64,000 nucleotides of DNA, taken from contig NZ_DDHJ01000019.1 of assembly GCF_002338065.1 (NCBI RefSeq), forward strand, positions 1-64,000. Reading direction: 5' to 3'. Both the position numbers and the translations under genes were made by a program. Origin of the DNA: Pseudomonas sp. UBA1879. GTDB taxonomy: Bacteria; Pseudomonadota; Gammaproteobacteria; Pseudomonadales; Pseudomonadaceae. Below the pieces are notes generated by a model. It saw only the letters and a program-made list of their open reading frames with translations, had not been told where the DNA came from and made no database searches. Positions 25,181 to 33,346 of this stretch are shown in pieces. How positions within the stretch are numbered: the stretch's first letter is position 1; each line of letters begins with the position of its first letter.

Positions 25181-26542
25181 ATGCTTCAAGGGATTGTCCT
25201 GCCCTCTTGGTTTGAAATCGAGGAGCGGCTCGTTCGCGAAATCAGAAGTACAGGCCTGGGCGAGTTTCGTAGTTACTTCAATGAACATCTGCCGTCGATC
25301 AGTACAGTGATACGTCGTGTGGATCATATTCGTACAGCGTTCTACCGCGCTGAGATCGAAGCCGCCCATTTATTGAAGCAGCGTTTCGCTGACATTGATA
25401 TCAGAGAGGTCGTGCAGGAACTGTTGGGCGTCGTTGGCCAGATGGCGTTGATCGTGGCTGGCAGCGTACTGACTGGAGGCGTCATCGGCGCCAGTGCAGG
25501 CGCCTTGGCAGGCGGTGTCGGCATTGTGCCGGGCGCTTTTACCGGCATGGCAGCGGGACTGCAAGCCAGCAGCTGGATATTGACCGTACTGGGCCTGGCG
25601 TCGATTGCCGACTACTTCGTCGATGGGTTGCCCGCGATCCTCGAACACTATTTCACTGGCATCCAAGTGGTGTGGAACGGCACACAGGGCGACGACGGCC
25701 TGAATCCCTTCGGCGCAAACGAACTGCTGGTGGTCGAAAGTGCGTCCCATCACTTCGCCCGGGGTCACGTCGAAGTCGTGGTGCTGCTGCTCAGCGCCAT
25801 CGTCGACTACCTGACCCGAGGCCGCGGAAGCATCGGCAAACTTGCCAGCGAAATGCGCGCCAGTAGCAAAGGCCAGCGTCTGGCGCAATGGATGATCAAG
25901 CATGAAGATACGCTGAAAAGGCATCCGGACCTTAAACGCCCGACTCAACCTAGCGGCTCCCACGCCCCCAAGGATTCGCCACCCGCACACCCGAAGAGCG
26001 AACAGATCGCACACAAAAAACCGATGGGCATGCCGGAGCATAAAGTGCCATGCTTCAGCGCAGATAATCTGCACTACAGCAAAATCCCGGAGTTCGACCG
26101 GCAATTGGGCGGACAGGAACGCGGGTTGAACGACCTGACAGTGGATGAGTATTTGCGAGGGCGGGAGGCGTTTAAGGCTGGCGATGTGGTTAGGGATCCG
26201 AAGGTGGCTAAGAGTGCACGTAACCTAACGCTCATTAAGTTCAAAAACGATTATTTTGCAGATTTTCTTGCAAAAAATCACCCTCCCAATGAGGCGGAAA
26301 GAATGGCCAGCGACAAAGCGGTTAGAAAAATGTCCACTTTGGCGGCTTTGCATAATCCCGACCTGATCGCGGGGGGCAAAGATTTCATTGGCGACTTTGG
26401 CGATAAGAAGATCAATGCCAGCATTGGTCCACAATGGCGAAGTCGGATAGGTGGACTCGACATCGCTGTGAAAGCCATACCCGAAAGCGCAAGAAAAAAT
26501 ACCCTGCTATCCGTAAAACTCATTCGCTGCGGAAAAATTTAA
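25181..26542 (+). CDS. Ntox15/Tde1-like nuclease toxin with glycine-zipper N-terminal region
   Basis: 453 aa. The N-terminal half has no signal peptide. It holds a hydrophobic segment at about 85-150 with a four-step glycine zipper, G99, G103, G107 and G111 (GGVIGASAGALAGG); Agrobacterium Tde1 uses such zippers to cross the target's inner membrane. A Pro/Lys-rich linker (about 245-285) leads to a C-terminal nuclease domain with the Ntox15 HxxD signature HNPDLIAGGKD (H391, D394). Likely a DNase effector of T6SS type, but no VgrG, PAAR, Hcp or adaptor gene is in the window, so the delivery route is inferred. The ribosome binding site is GGGAGACGGGG before ATG 25181. The stop TAA is immediately followed by the ATG of immunity gene 2. 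The leader is a duplicate of that at 24028-24176. Confidence 0.85.
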   Translation: MLQGIVLPSWFEIEERLVREIRSTGLGEFRSYFNEHLPSISTVIRRVDHIRTAFYRAEIEAAHLLKQRFADIDIREVVQELLGVVGQMALIVAGSVLTGGVIGASAGALAGGVGIVPGAFTGMAAGLQASSWILTVLGLASIADYFVDGLPAILEHYFTGIQVVWNGTQGDDGLNPFGANELLVVESASHHFARGHVEVVVLLLSAIVDYLTRGRGSIGKLASEMRASSKGQRLAQWMIKHEDTLKRHPDLKRPTQPSGSHAPKDSPPAHPKSEQIAHKKPMGMPEHKVPCFSADNLHYSKIPEFDRQLGGQERGLNDLTVDEYLRGREAFKAGDVVRDPKVAKSARNLTLIKFKNDYFADFLAKNHPPNEAERMASDKAVRKMSTLAALHNPDLIAGGKDFIGDFGDKKINASIGPQWRSRIGGLDIAVKAIPESARKNTLLSVKLIRCGKI

Positions 26543-27151
26543 ATGGATGACTTCTTCAAGATTTTCCTGACGAAATTTGGACCACCTTTTCATCGTGACG
26601 AAGCACCCGCATCGAGCATTGCCCGCTATCGAGAAAAGCTTCCCAATCAACTGTTGGTTTATTGGGAAGAATATGGATGGGGAGGTTATGCTGATGGCTT
26701 GTTCTGGATCGTCAACCCTCAGGATTACGAGCCAATCGTTAAGGAATGGGTTGACCAAAATCCCGCTATCGCCAAGGACACATACCATGTAATTGCAAGG
26801 AACGCATTCGGCGGGTTGCACCTATGGGGAGAAAGAACCGAACGTATTCTAACCATTGACGCTTGTTGGGCGCTTTTCTCCTACATGACCTCAGGCCTAT
26901 CGAAAGACATGTGCATCCGCTCTTTTTTTGCAATCCTGGACGTTGATCATTGTGATCCTCAAGAACTTTTCCAGTGCGCTATGGATCGCTTGGGGCGGTT
27001 GAGAAACGACGAAATGTATGCATTCGTTCCCGCATTGGCACTGGGCGGTGTAGCTCAAGCCAAGTCACTGGACAAAGTGACGACAGTTGAACATCTTTTG
27101 TTTCTTTCACAGCTGGAGCCGCTACGGCAGATCGCGTCAATGGACGTTTAA
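26543..27151 (+). CDS. Tdi1-like immunity protein 2, partner of the intact toxin
   Basis: 202 aa, starting directly after the toxin stop. This is the only immunity gene in the array still next to its complete toxin, so it is the presumed cognate. GAD-like part: LLVYWEEYGWGGYADGLFW and VNPQDYEP. Tdi1-C part: DEMYAFVPALALGGVAQ and KVTTVEHLLFLSQLEPL. It is the most divergent of the four paralogues at the C-terminus, ending LRQIASMDV instead of WGFPDLxSL. Toxin remnant 2 begins about 45 bases after its stop, with no terminator between. Confidence 0.88.
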   Translation: MDDFFKIFLTKFGPPFHRDEAPASSIARYREKLPNQLLVYWEEYGWGGYADGLFWIVNPQDYEPIVKEWVDQNPAIAKDTYHVIARNAFGGLHLWGERTERILTIDACWALFSYMTSGLSKDMCIRSFFAILDVDHCDPQELFQCAMDRLGRLRNDEMYAFVPALALGGVAQAKSLDKVTTVEHLLFLSQLEPLRQIASMDV

Positions 27152-27195
27152 CTAACAGCCGACCAGAGTCGCACTGCCAGCGACTCCGGCGATCT

Positions 27196-27589
27196 AGACT
27201 AGTATCTGCGCGGGCGAAGGGCGTATACGGCGGGGAGTAAGGTGAGAGATCCGAAAGTCGCAAAAGATGCACGTAAGGATTTTTCGAACGAGCTCACGGA
27301 TAGAATTACGGGCGAACTGATGATGAAGGGTAGTTTACCGACTCAAGCCAAAATCGAAGCCAGACGTCTAGCCAAAGAAAAAATGGCCACACTGGCCGCA
27401 CTTCACAATCACGATCTGTTTGCAGGTGGAAAAGACGTAATTTCAGGCTTTGGGGATCGGAGAGTCAACTGAAGCATAGGCGCTCAATGGCCGAACCGAA
27501 TAAGTGCTTTGGACGACGCTGCAAAAAATACCGACGTGTCAACCCGAGCCAGCACACAATTAAATGCAAGACTGGAGAGATGTCGATGA
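27196..27589 (+). pseudogene. Broken C-terminal fragment of an Ntox15 toxin (remnant 2)
   Basis: Translation from about 27196 gives YLRGRRAYTAG, KVRDPKVAKDARKDF, the Ntox15 signature HNHDLFAGGKD and, after an in-frame TGA where the intact toxin has Ala of NASIG, SIGAQWPNRISALDDAAKN through LNARLERCR to the stop at 27587-27589. There is no start codon, and a second stop (TAG) lies just before YLRG. The terminal stop overlaps the ATG of immunity gene 3 as ATGA, showing that this was once a normal toxin-immunity pair. The toxin N-terminus has been lost. Confidence 0.85.
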
Positions 27590-28227
27590 GTGATCAGACG
27601 GAAGATTACTATGAGTGTTTTTTTGAGGATATGGGCGCGCTGTATTGCCGGAGAGAGGTTCCCAAATCCTCGATTGAAAAATATAAGAATACGTTCCCAC
27701 CTCTGTTGCTTTCACATTGGGAAAACTATGGCTGGACAGGTTATGGGGATGGGATTTTCTGGACAGTAGATCCCAGCGAGTTTTCCCCGTTTATCCAGGC
27801 ATGGGCGATGGATTCGGGTATCGAGCATGCCACTTCATTTCATGTCATCGCCAGAAGCGCATTTGGAAATTTGTACCTCTGGCAAGAAAGCACCGGAAAT
27901 CGTTTAAGCATAAACTCTAAATATGCGCGATACACTCTAGGCGCAGAGAATCAAATGCCCGCCGATAAACTGGACATAAGCGTTCAGTCATTTTTCATAT
28001 CAAAGAGTCGTGAGGGCTCCGATTTTGACGATATGTTCAACAGCGCACTTAAAACACTAGGTCCTCTACAACCCGATGAAATGTACGGCTTCGTACCTGC
28101 CCTGGCACTCGGCGGCCCGGCGGATCTGAAGCATCTGCAGAAGGTCAAAACCATTGAGCACCTCACTTTTCTGTCCCAGCTCACGCCGCTGACGGATTGG
28201 GGATTCCCGGACCTTGGCTCGCTTTGA
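27586..28227 (+). CDS. Tdi1-like immunity protein 3
   Basis: 213 aa. GAD-like domain with LLLSHWENYGWTGYGDGIFW and VDPSEFSP. The Tdi1-C domain from DEMYGFVPALALGGPADL to WGFPDLGSL is identical to immunity protein 1 over its last 50 or so residues. ATG 27586 has GGAG 8 bases upstream; the in-frame ATG at 27580 is too close to that site. An open frame reaching back to 27487 reads through the toxin remnant in another frame and is not coding. The gene overlaps the dead toxin's stop by 4 bases. It is followed at 28234 by another copy of the lipoprotein gene end and its terminator. Confidence 0.87.
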   Translation: MSDQTEDYYECFFEDMGALYCRREVPKSSIEKYKNTFPPLLLSHWENYGWTGYGDGIFWTVDPSEFSPFIQAWAMDSGIEHATSFHVIARSAFGNLYLWQESTGNRLSINSKYARYTLGAENQMPADKLDISVQSFFISKSREGSDFDDMFNSALKTLGPLQPDEMYGFVPALALGGPADLKHLQKVKTIEHLTFLSQLTPLTDWGFPDLGSL

Positions 28228-28420
28228 TCTGCGCATCGATCTGAAGATTCCTTATCCGCAGCTTAACGGGATCATCAAGCCTGAGCTGTTTCTTGGCCGC
28301 AGCTGACATCCCCACTCGTCGACCAAGCCCCTTTCGGCAAAACCGCTGCAAGGGGCTTTCTTTTTCCGCGATATAAATTCGATCACCAGACGCAACAATT
28401 GAAGAAACTTCCTACATATA
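28066..28420 (+). repeat. 355-bp direct repeat, copy 2
   Basis: Gap-free match to 24682-25036. The embedded lipoprotein 3' end (28234-28306) differs from the genuine gene end at about 4 of 73 bases, less than copy 1 does (about 8). At 28420 the similarity to the leader breaks off and toxin-remnant sequence begins at once, so the leader and toxin N-terminus were lost here. Confidence 0.9.
28325..28365 (+). terminator. Terminator after immunity cassette 3
   Basis: AAGCCCCTT ... AAGGGGCTTTCTTTTT, the second copy of the terminator at 24941-24981. Confidence 0.8.
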
Positions 28421-28857
28421 GGCAATTAGATGGACAGGAGAAAGGGCTCAACAATCTCACGGTGGATGAATATCTGCGGGGGGCGGGAGGCGTTCAAGAC
28501 TGGGGATAAGGTGAGGGATCCAAATGTAGCGAGAATCGCACAAAAAAAATGAAGAGTCAGATGGAAAACAATATATATGACGAATTAATCTTGAGCGGCA
28601 CACCTCCGTCAAAAGCCAAAGCACTAGCTGCAAGAATAGCTTTCGAAAAAATGAGTACACTTGTCGCTCTGCATAATCCTGACCTTGTAGCGGGAGGAAG
28701 GAACTCTATAGGTGATTTTAGAGGCAGAAGCGTGAATGCAAGCATAGGATCACAGTAGAAAAACCGGATATCTTCACTGGATGCAGCTGCAAACGAGGTT
28801 CACCCTCGCCAACGCCGCAGCACTAAATTGAACGCTTCATTTGAACGTTGCAAATGA
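28421..28857 (+). pseudogene. Broken C-terminal fragment of an Ntox15 toxin (remnant 3)
   Basis: It begins with an equivalent of the intact toxin's RQLGGQERGLNDLTVDEYL (here QLDGQEKGLNNLTVDEYL), then shifts frame after YLRG. It continues in the frame with the Ntox15 signature HNPDLVAGGRN and NASIGSQ. There a Trp codon has become TAG, and the frame continues KNRISSLDAAANE to LNASFERCK and a stop at 28855-28857. At least one frameshift and two internal stops make it non-functional. The HxxD motif itself is intact. The GTG of immunity gene 4 follows 10 bases later. Confidence 0.82.
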
Positions 28858-28867
28858 GGAGTAGACC

Positions 28868-29494
28868 GTGGACGAACACTACAAAACTTTCACTGAAGAA
28901 TTTGGGCCGGGATTCGCCCGTAGGGAGGTTCCGGACTCTACTCTTATACGCTATGCAAGTAGACTTCCCAACCAGCTTCTGAAGTATTGGGAAAAGTACG
29001 GATGGTGTGGGTATGCGGATGGAGTATTTTGGACCGTCAACCCTCAAGAATATGATGAGATTATCAATGCTTGGGTTACTGCCATCCCCGTACTTGCGAA
29101 TGATCGACTCCATGTGATCGCTCGCAGCGCGTTCGGGGACCTTTACATATGGGGTGAAGAGAAAGGGCACTGCCTAACTGTATCCAGCCTTACCTCTCGC
29201 TATTCGCTGCGCACTTCCAAACTGACTGGGGAGCATTCAAACATCGGAGTACAATCTTTCTTTTCCTTTATGCAGAAGGACCATAACGACTTCTGCGAAA
29301 GCTTCGGGTCGCTTCTGGCGAAACTCGGTCGGTTGGAAGCCGATGAGATGTATGGACTCATTCCAGCCTTAGCGCTAGGCGGAAGTGTAGATCTAAAAAA
29401 CTTTGAAAAAATCAAAACAATTGAACACCTCACCTTCCTCTCTCAGCTATCACCTTTGAGAGACTGGGGCTTTCCAGATCTAGATTCGCTTTGA
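28868..29494 (+). CDS. Tdi1-like immunity protein 4
   Basis: 208 aa, GTG start with AGGAG 8 bases upstream. GAD-like domain with LLKYWEKYGWCGYADGVFW and VNPQEYDE. Tdi1-C domain with DEMYGLIPALALGGSVDL, KIKTIEHLTFLSQL and WGFPDLDSL. It is intact although its toxin is dead. It is the last gene of the array, followed by an inverted repeat and then by the converging cytX gene. Confidence 0.87.
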   Translation: MDEHYKTFTEEFGPGFARREVPDSTLIRYASRLPNQLLKYWEKYGWCGYADGVFWTVNPQEYDEIINAWVTAIPVLANDRLHVIARSAFGDLYIWGEEKGHCLTVSSLTSRYSLRTSKLTGEHSNIGVQSFFSFMQKDHNDFCESFGSLLAKLGRLEADEMYGLIPALALGGSVDLKNFEKIKTIEHLTFLSQLSPLRDWGFPDLDSL

Positions 29495-29500
29495 CCGTAT

Positions 29501-29540
29501 GTCGCCTCTACGGGGCGAGAGGCGACACTGTTCTTCTCTT
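29501..29540 (+). terminator. Probable terminator at the right end of the toxin-immunity array
   Basis: GTCGCCTCT and AGAGGCGAC form a 9-bp stem with an 8-base loop at 29501-29526, followed by a pyrimidine-rich ACTGTTCTTCTCTT tail. The T-run is weak. Confidence 0.6.
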
Positions 29541-29570
29541 CAATCAACTATGCGGTAGCCGCGCAATGCT

Positions 29571-30893
29571 TTAGCTAGGCGAAATAGCTGGCTGCGGGTG
29601 GCCTTGGATATGCGACAACACCCACTGCAGCACACCTGCAACCACCAGCGCCGGCAACGTCGCACCGAAATTCGGATAAAGATTCGCCAACAGATGGTAG
29701 GTCGCAATCCCCCCCAGCCAGGCCAGCAACGTCATCCAGCGCAATCCTGTTGTCGCAACGCCATGGCTGCGACGACGCAGGATGAAGTGGTCCATCAGTA
29801 CCACGCCGAACAGCGGCGCGAACACGGAGCCGATCAGCAGCAGGAAATTCTGGTATTGCGCCAATGGCGCGAAGCAGGCGATCAACGTGCAGATCACACC
29901 GATGGCCAGCGCCAGATGCTCGACTTTGGCTTTCAATAGAATCCCGCTTGAAACAGCGGCCGAGTGAATGTCCGCGAAGGCGTTTTCCGACTCATCAAGC
30001 AGGATCAGCAGCAACGGAATGCCCATCCCCGCTCCGGCCAGCGCCAGCAGCAACGCGTTGGCTTCCCCGCTCGGTGCGAACGCCAGGGTGTACGCGACGC
30101 CGAGGGTCATCAACCAAAAGTTGCCGAAGAAGAAGCCCAGCGCTGTGCCTCCGAAAACGCCGGTGGCGCGTTTGCCGAAGCGCGAATAGTCGGCGATCAG
30201 CGGCAGCCACGACAGCGGCATAGCGATGGCGATATCAAAGCCCACGGCAAACGGCAGCGAGCCGTCGCCCGCTCGCGACCAGAGGGCGGCCAGATCGGCT
30301 TTGACAAACAGGTTCCAGGTCAGCCAGACACACGCCGCCAGCAACAGCCAGATGCCCCATTTGCGCAGGATCTGGCGCACGAAGGTCAACGGGCCGCTGA
30401 CCGCGAGCAAGATGGCGAGCGCGCCGAAGATCAGGGTCCAGAGCAATGGATTGGCCCACAGGCTGGACTCGGAAAACGCTCCGGCGCCGAGCAGGCTGGC
30501 AGCATCGCGCATGACGATGATTTCAAACGAACCCCAGCCCACCAGTTGCAGCAGGTTCAGAATTGCAGGCACCGCTGCGCCTTTAGTGCCGAGGCTGAGC
30601 TTGAGTGCGGCCATCGACGACAGCCCGGTGTCGCTGCCGATCACGCCCACGGCCGCCAGCAGCAAAACGCCGACCAGCGTGCCGAGAAAGATCGCCAGCA
30701 TTGAGCCGGACATGCCTAACCCCGGCGCCAGCAACGCGCCGGTTTGCAGGACCATCAAGCCGATGCCGAGGGAGAACCACAGGGAAAACAAATCACGCCC
30801 GCCGAAGACCCGCTTGCTGGCGGGAACGGGGATGTCGGGAGAATAGGTGCTGGGTGTGTTCACAGTGTGTGATCTCAAAGAAGCATTTTTCAT
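29571..30893 (-). CDS. CytX, hydroxymethylpyrimidine transporter (NCS1 family)
   Basis: 440 aa with about 12 membrane helices, the length and helix pattern of NCS1 cytosine/purine permeases. Family motifs are FSLWFSLGIGLMVLQTGALL near the N-terminus, GWGSFEIIVMRDA, PLSWLPLIADYSR and the VLMDHFILRRR loop. It lies head-to-tail downstream of thiC; CytX is predicted to import the thiamin precursor HMP that ThiC otherwise makes. The frame is open further upstream, but that part is read from a REP element, so ATG 30893 was chosen; GTG at about 30863 is an alternative. No riboswitch of its own is visible. Confidence 0.85.
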   Translation of the reverse strand: MKNASLRSHTVNTPSTYSPDIPVPASKRVFGGRDLFSLWFSLGIGLMVLQTGALLAPGLGMSGSMLAIFLGTLVGVLLLAAVGVIGSDTGLSSMAALKLSLGTKGAAVPAILNLLQLVGWGSFEIIVMRDAASLLGAGAFSESSLWANPLLWTLIFGALAILLAVSGPLTFVRQILRKWGIWLLLAACVWLTWNLFVKADLAALWSRAGDGSLPFAVGFDIAIAMPLSWLPLIADYSRFGKRATGVFGGTALGFFFGNFWLMTLGVAYTLAFAPSGEANALLLALAGAGMGIPLLLILLDESENAFADIHSAAVSSGILLKAKVEHLALAIGVICTLIACFAPLAQYQNFLLLIGSVFAPLFGVVLMDHFILRRRSHGVATTGLRWMTLLAWLGGIATYHLLANLYPNFGATLPALVVAGVLQWVLSHIQGHPQPAISPS

Positions 30894-30915
30894 GGGATTC
30901 GTACACAGCCCGCCC

Positions 30916-31004
30916 TGTAGGAGCGCGCTTGCCCGCGATAGCGTCGGGTCAGACACATCAACGGTGGCTGACGCAACGCTATCGCGGGCAAGCGCGCTCC
31001 TACA
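30916..31004. repeat. Paired REP inverted repeat (GTAGGAGCGCGC type)
   Basis: The 28-base arms (TGTAGGAGCGCGCTTGCCCG... at 30916-30943 and its complement at about 30977-31004) face each other in the gap between thiC and cytX. The core differs from the REP at 10228. Confidence 0.85.
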
Positions 31005-31019
31005 GAAGGTCGAGGGGTG

Positions 31020-32906
31020 TCAGACCTTTTTGTACAACTGACTGCCTTCCTGTTTGAACCGCTCGGCCTGTTCGCGCATGCCTTCGGCCACCGACACGTC
31101 CACTGCTTCGATTTTCTGGTTGGCCGCGTACTCGCGCACTTCCTGGGTGATTTTCATCGAGCAGAATTTCGGCCCGCACATGGAGCAGAAATGCGCGACC
31201 TTGGCCGAGTCTTTCGGCAGGGTTTCGTCGTGATACGAACGCGCGGTGTCCGGGTCCAGTCCGAGGTTGAACTGGTCTTCCCAGCGGAATTCGAAGCGCG
31301 CCTTGCTCAAGGCGTTGTCGCGGATCTGCGCGCCGGGATGGCCTTTCGCGAGGTCGGCAGCGTGGGCGGCGATCTTGTAGGTAATGATCCCGGTCTTCAC
31401 GTCGTCTTTGTTTGGCAGCCCCAAGTGTTCCTTCGGCGTGACGTAGCACAGCATCGCGCAGCCGAACCAGCCGATCATCGCCGCGCCAATGCCCGAAGTG
31501 ATGTGATCGTAACCCGGCGCAATATCGGTGGTCAGCGGGCCGAGGGTGTAGAACGGCGCCTCGTCGCAGCATTCCAGCTGCTTGTCCATGTTCTCTTTGA
31601 TCAGTTGCATCGGCACGTGGCCGGGGCCTTCGATCATGCACTGCACGTCGTGCTTCCAGGCGATCTTGGTCAACTCGCCGAGGGTTTCCAGCTCGCCGAA
31701 TTGCGCTTCATCGTTAGCGTCGGCAATCGAACCCGGACGCAGGCCATCGCCCAGCGAGAAGCTGACGTCGTAGGCCTTCATGATTTCGCAGATGTCATCG
31801 AAGTGGGTGTAGAGGAAGTTTTCCTGGTGATGCGCCAGGCACCACTTAGCCATGATCGAACCGCCACGGGAAACGATGCCGGTCACGCGTTTGGCAGTCA
31901 GCGGCACGTAGCGCAACAACACGCCCGCGTGAATGGTGAAGTAATCGACGCCCTGCTCCGCCTGCTCGATCAACGTGTCGCGGAACAGCTCCCAGGTCAG
32001 GTCTTCGGCGACGCCGTTCACTTTCTCCAACGCCTGATAAATCGGCACCGTCCCGATCGGCACGGGCGAGTTACGGATGATCCACTCGCGGGTTTCGTGA
32101 ATGTGCTTGCCGGTGGACAGGTCCATCACGGTGTCCGACCCCCAGCGAATGCCCCATGTCAGTTTTGCCACTTCTTCTTCGATGGACGAACCCAGCGCGC
32201 TGTTGCCGATGTTGCCGTTGATCTTCACGAGGAAGTTGCGGCCAATGATCATCGGCTCCAGTTCGACGTGGTTGATGTTGGCTGGAATGATCGCGCGGCC
32301 ACGGGCGATTTCATCGCGCACGAACTCGGGGGTGATCTCTTTGGGAATGCTCGCGCCAAAGCTGTGGCCGGCGTGTTGCTGCTTCAACAGGCCAGCGGCG
32401 CGGGCTTCTTGCAGCTTCATGTTTTCGCGGATGGCGACGTATTCCATCTCGGCGGTAATGATGCCCTTGCGCGCGTAGTGCATTTGACTGACGTTGGCGC
32501 CGGCCTTGGCACGGCGCGGGTTGCGCACGTGGGCAAAGCGCAGTTTGGTCAGCTCGGCATCGGCCAGGCGCTGTTGACCGAAGGAGGAACTCAGGCCATC
32601 GAGGCGTTCGGTGTCGGCACGGTCGTTGATCCAGGCCGAGCGCACGTCGCCCAAGCCTTTGCGCACATCGATGATGACGTTGGGGTCTGTGTACGGACCT
32701 GAGGTGTCGTAGACACAAACTGGCGCGTTGATCTCGCCACCGAAGTCAGTCGGCGTCACATCGAGGCTGATTTCACGCATTGGCACGCGGATGTCCGGAC
32801 GCGAGCCCTGAACGTAGATTTTCTGCGAGCGGGTGAACGGCTGCACCGACCCCGAATCGACTTGGGCGGATTCACTCAGATTGGCGTTTTTTAGTGTTGT
32901 ACTCAT
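31020..32906 (-). CDS. Phosphomethylpyrimidine synthase ThiC
   Basis: 628 aa, a radical-SAM enzyme converting aminoimidazole ribotide to HMP-phosphate for thiamin. The atypical [4Fe-4S] cysteine motif is at the C-terminus (CSMCGPKFC), where ThiC has it. Other landmarks are MHYARKGIITAEMEYVAIREN, RGRAIIPANINHVELEP and EGPGHVPM. ATG 32906 (MSTTLKNANLSE) has GGAGAG 7 bases upstream; the longer frame runs into the leader. Expression is expected to be controlled by the TPP riboswitch at 33088-33176. Confidence 0.97.
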   Translation of the reverse strand: MSTTLKNANLSESAQVDSGSVQPFTRSQKIYVQGSRPDIRVPMREISLDVTPTDFGGEINAPVCVYDTSGPYTDPNVIIDVRKGLGDVRSAWINDRADTERLDGLSSSFGQQRLADAELTKLRFAHVRNPRRAKAGANVSQMHYARKGIITAEMEYVAIRENMKLQEARAAGLLKQQHAGHSFGASIPKEITPEFVRDEIARGRAIIPANINHVELEPMIIGRNFLVKINGNIGNSALGSSIEEEVAKLTWGIRWGSDTVMDLSTGKHIHETREWIIRNSPVPIGTVPIYQALEKVNGVAEDLTWELFRDTLIEQAEQGVDYFTIHAGVLLRYVPLTAKRVTGIVSRGGSIMAKWCLAHHQENFLYTHFDDICEIMKAYDVSFSLGDGLRPGSIADANDEAQFGELETLGELTKIAWKHDVQCMIEGPGHVPMQLIKENMDKQLECCDEAPFYTLGPLTTDIAPGYDHITSGIGAAMIGWFGCAMLCYVTPKEHLGLPNKDDVKTGIITYKIAAHAADLAKGHPGAQIRDNALSKARFEFRWEDQFNLGLDPDTARSYHDETLPKDSAKVAHFCSMCGPKFCSMKITQEVREYAANQKIEAVDVSVAEGMREQAERFKQEGSQLYKKV

Positions 32907-33087
32907 CACAGGCTCTCCAGACATCATCCAGCGGCGGATTGATTTGTCGGAGCGTGAGCCTGATTCGAACGGACGGATGCACCCTGAAATGACACGGATG
33001 CTGAGAATCGAAAAACGAGGACTGTTCAAAAAACGAACAAAGACGACCCCGGACGACACTCAAGAGGACTCGCCGGGAGACGAGAAA

Positions 33088-33176
33088 TCTTGTTCCCTAC
33101 GCAGGCGCTAACCTGATCAGGTTCAACGGGATCCGGATTATCCGATCTCAGCCTCATATCAAGGCACCCCGACAAG
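33088..33176 (-). ncRNA. TPP riboswitch (thi box) upstream of thiC
   Basis: On the minus strand the conserved aptamer elements appear in order: GGGGTGCC, GCTGAGA, ACCTGATCAGGTTAG and GCCTGCGTAGGGA. These are the thi-box core that binds thiamin pyrophosphate. About 180 bases separate it from the thiC start, so the expression platform lies in 32907-33087; whether it acts on transcription or translation cannot be decided by eye. Confidence 0.93.
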
Positions 33177-33346
33177 AACGGCGTCAGTCTAGACGCCCCA
33201 CCCCGCGAACGCCAAGCGGTGAATTCAAACGCTCGTTAAATGGCGGATTTACCCGATTGTTGTGGCGAAGCCACGGAACTACACTCGCTACGCGGCGCCA
33301 AAGCCCTCTGTACTGAACCGGCGCCAATCACTTCTAGGGAATGTTT

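Noticed and set aside
27242..27472. Stand-alone small gene of 76 codons
   Set aside because: It is an internal piece of toxin remnant 2. The similarity continues on both sides beyond stop codons, and it has no ribosome binding site.
28549..28758. Stand-alone small gene of 69 codons
   Set aside because: It is part of toxin remnant 3; the similarity resumes after the terminal TAG, where related toxins have Trp.
23941..29540. Integron or gene-cassette array in the strict sense
   Set aside because: The borders are duplicated protein-coding 3' ends with terminators, not attC-like palindromes, and there is no integrase gene.
30863..31019. TPP riboswitch in front of cytX
   Set aside because: The thiC-cytX gap contains only a REP doublet. 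The thi-box elements occur once, upstream of thiC.
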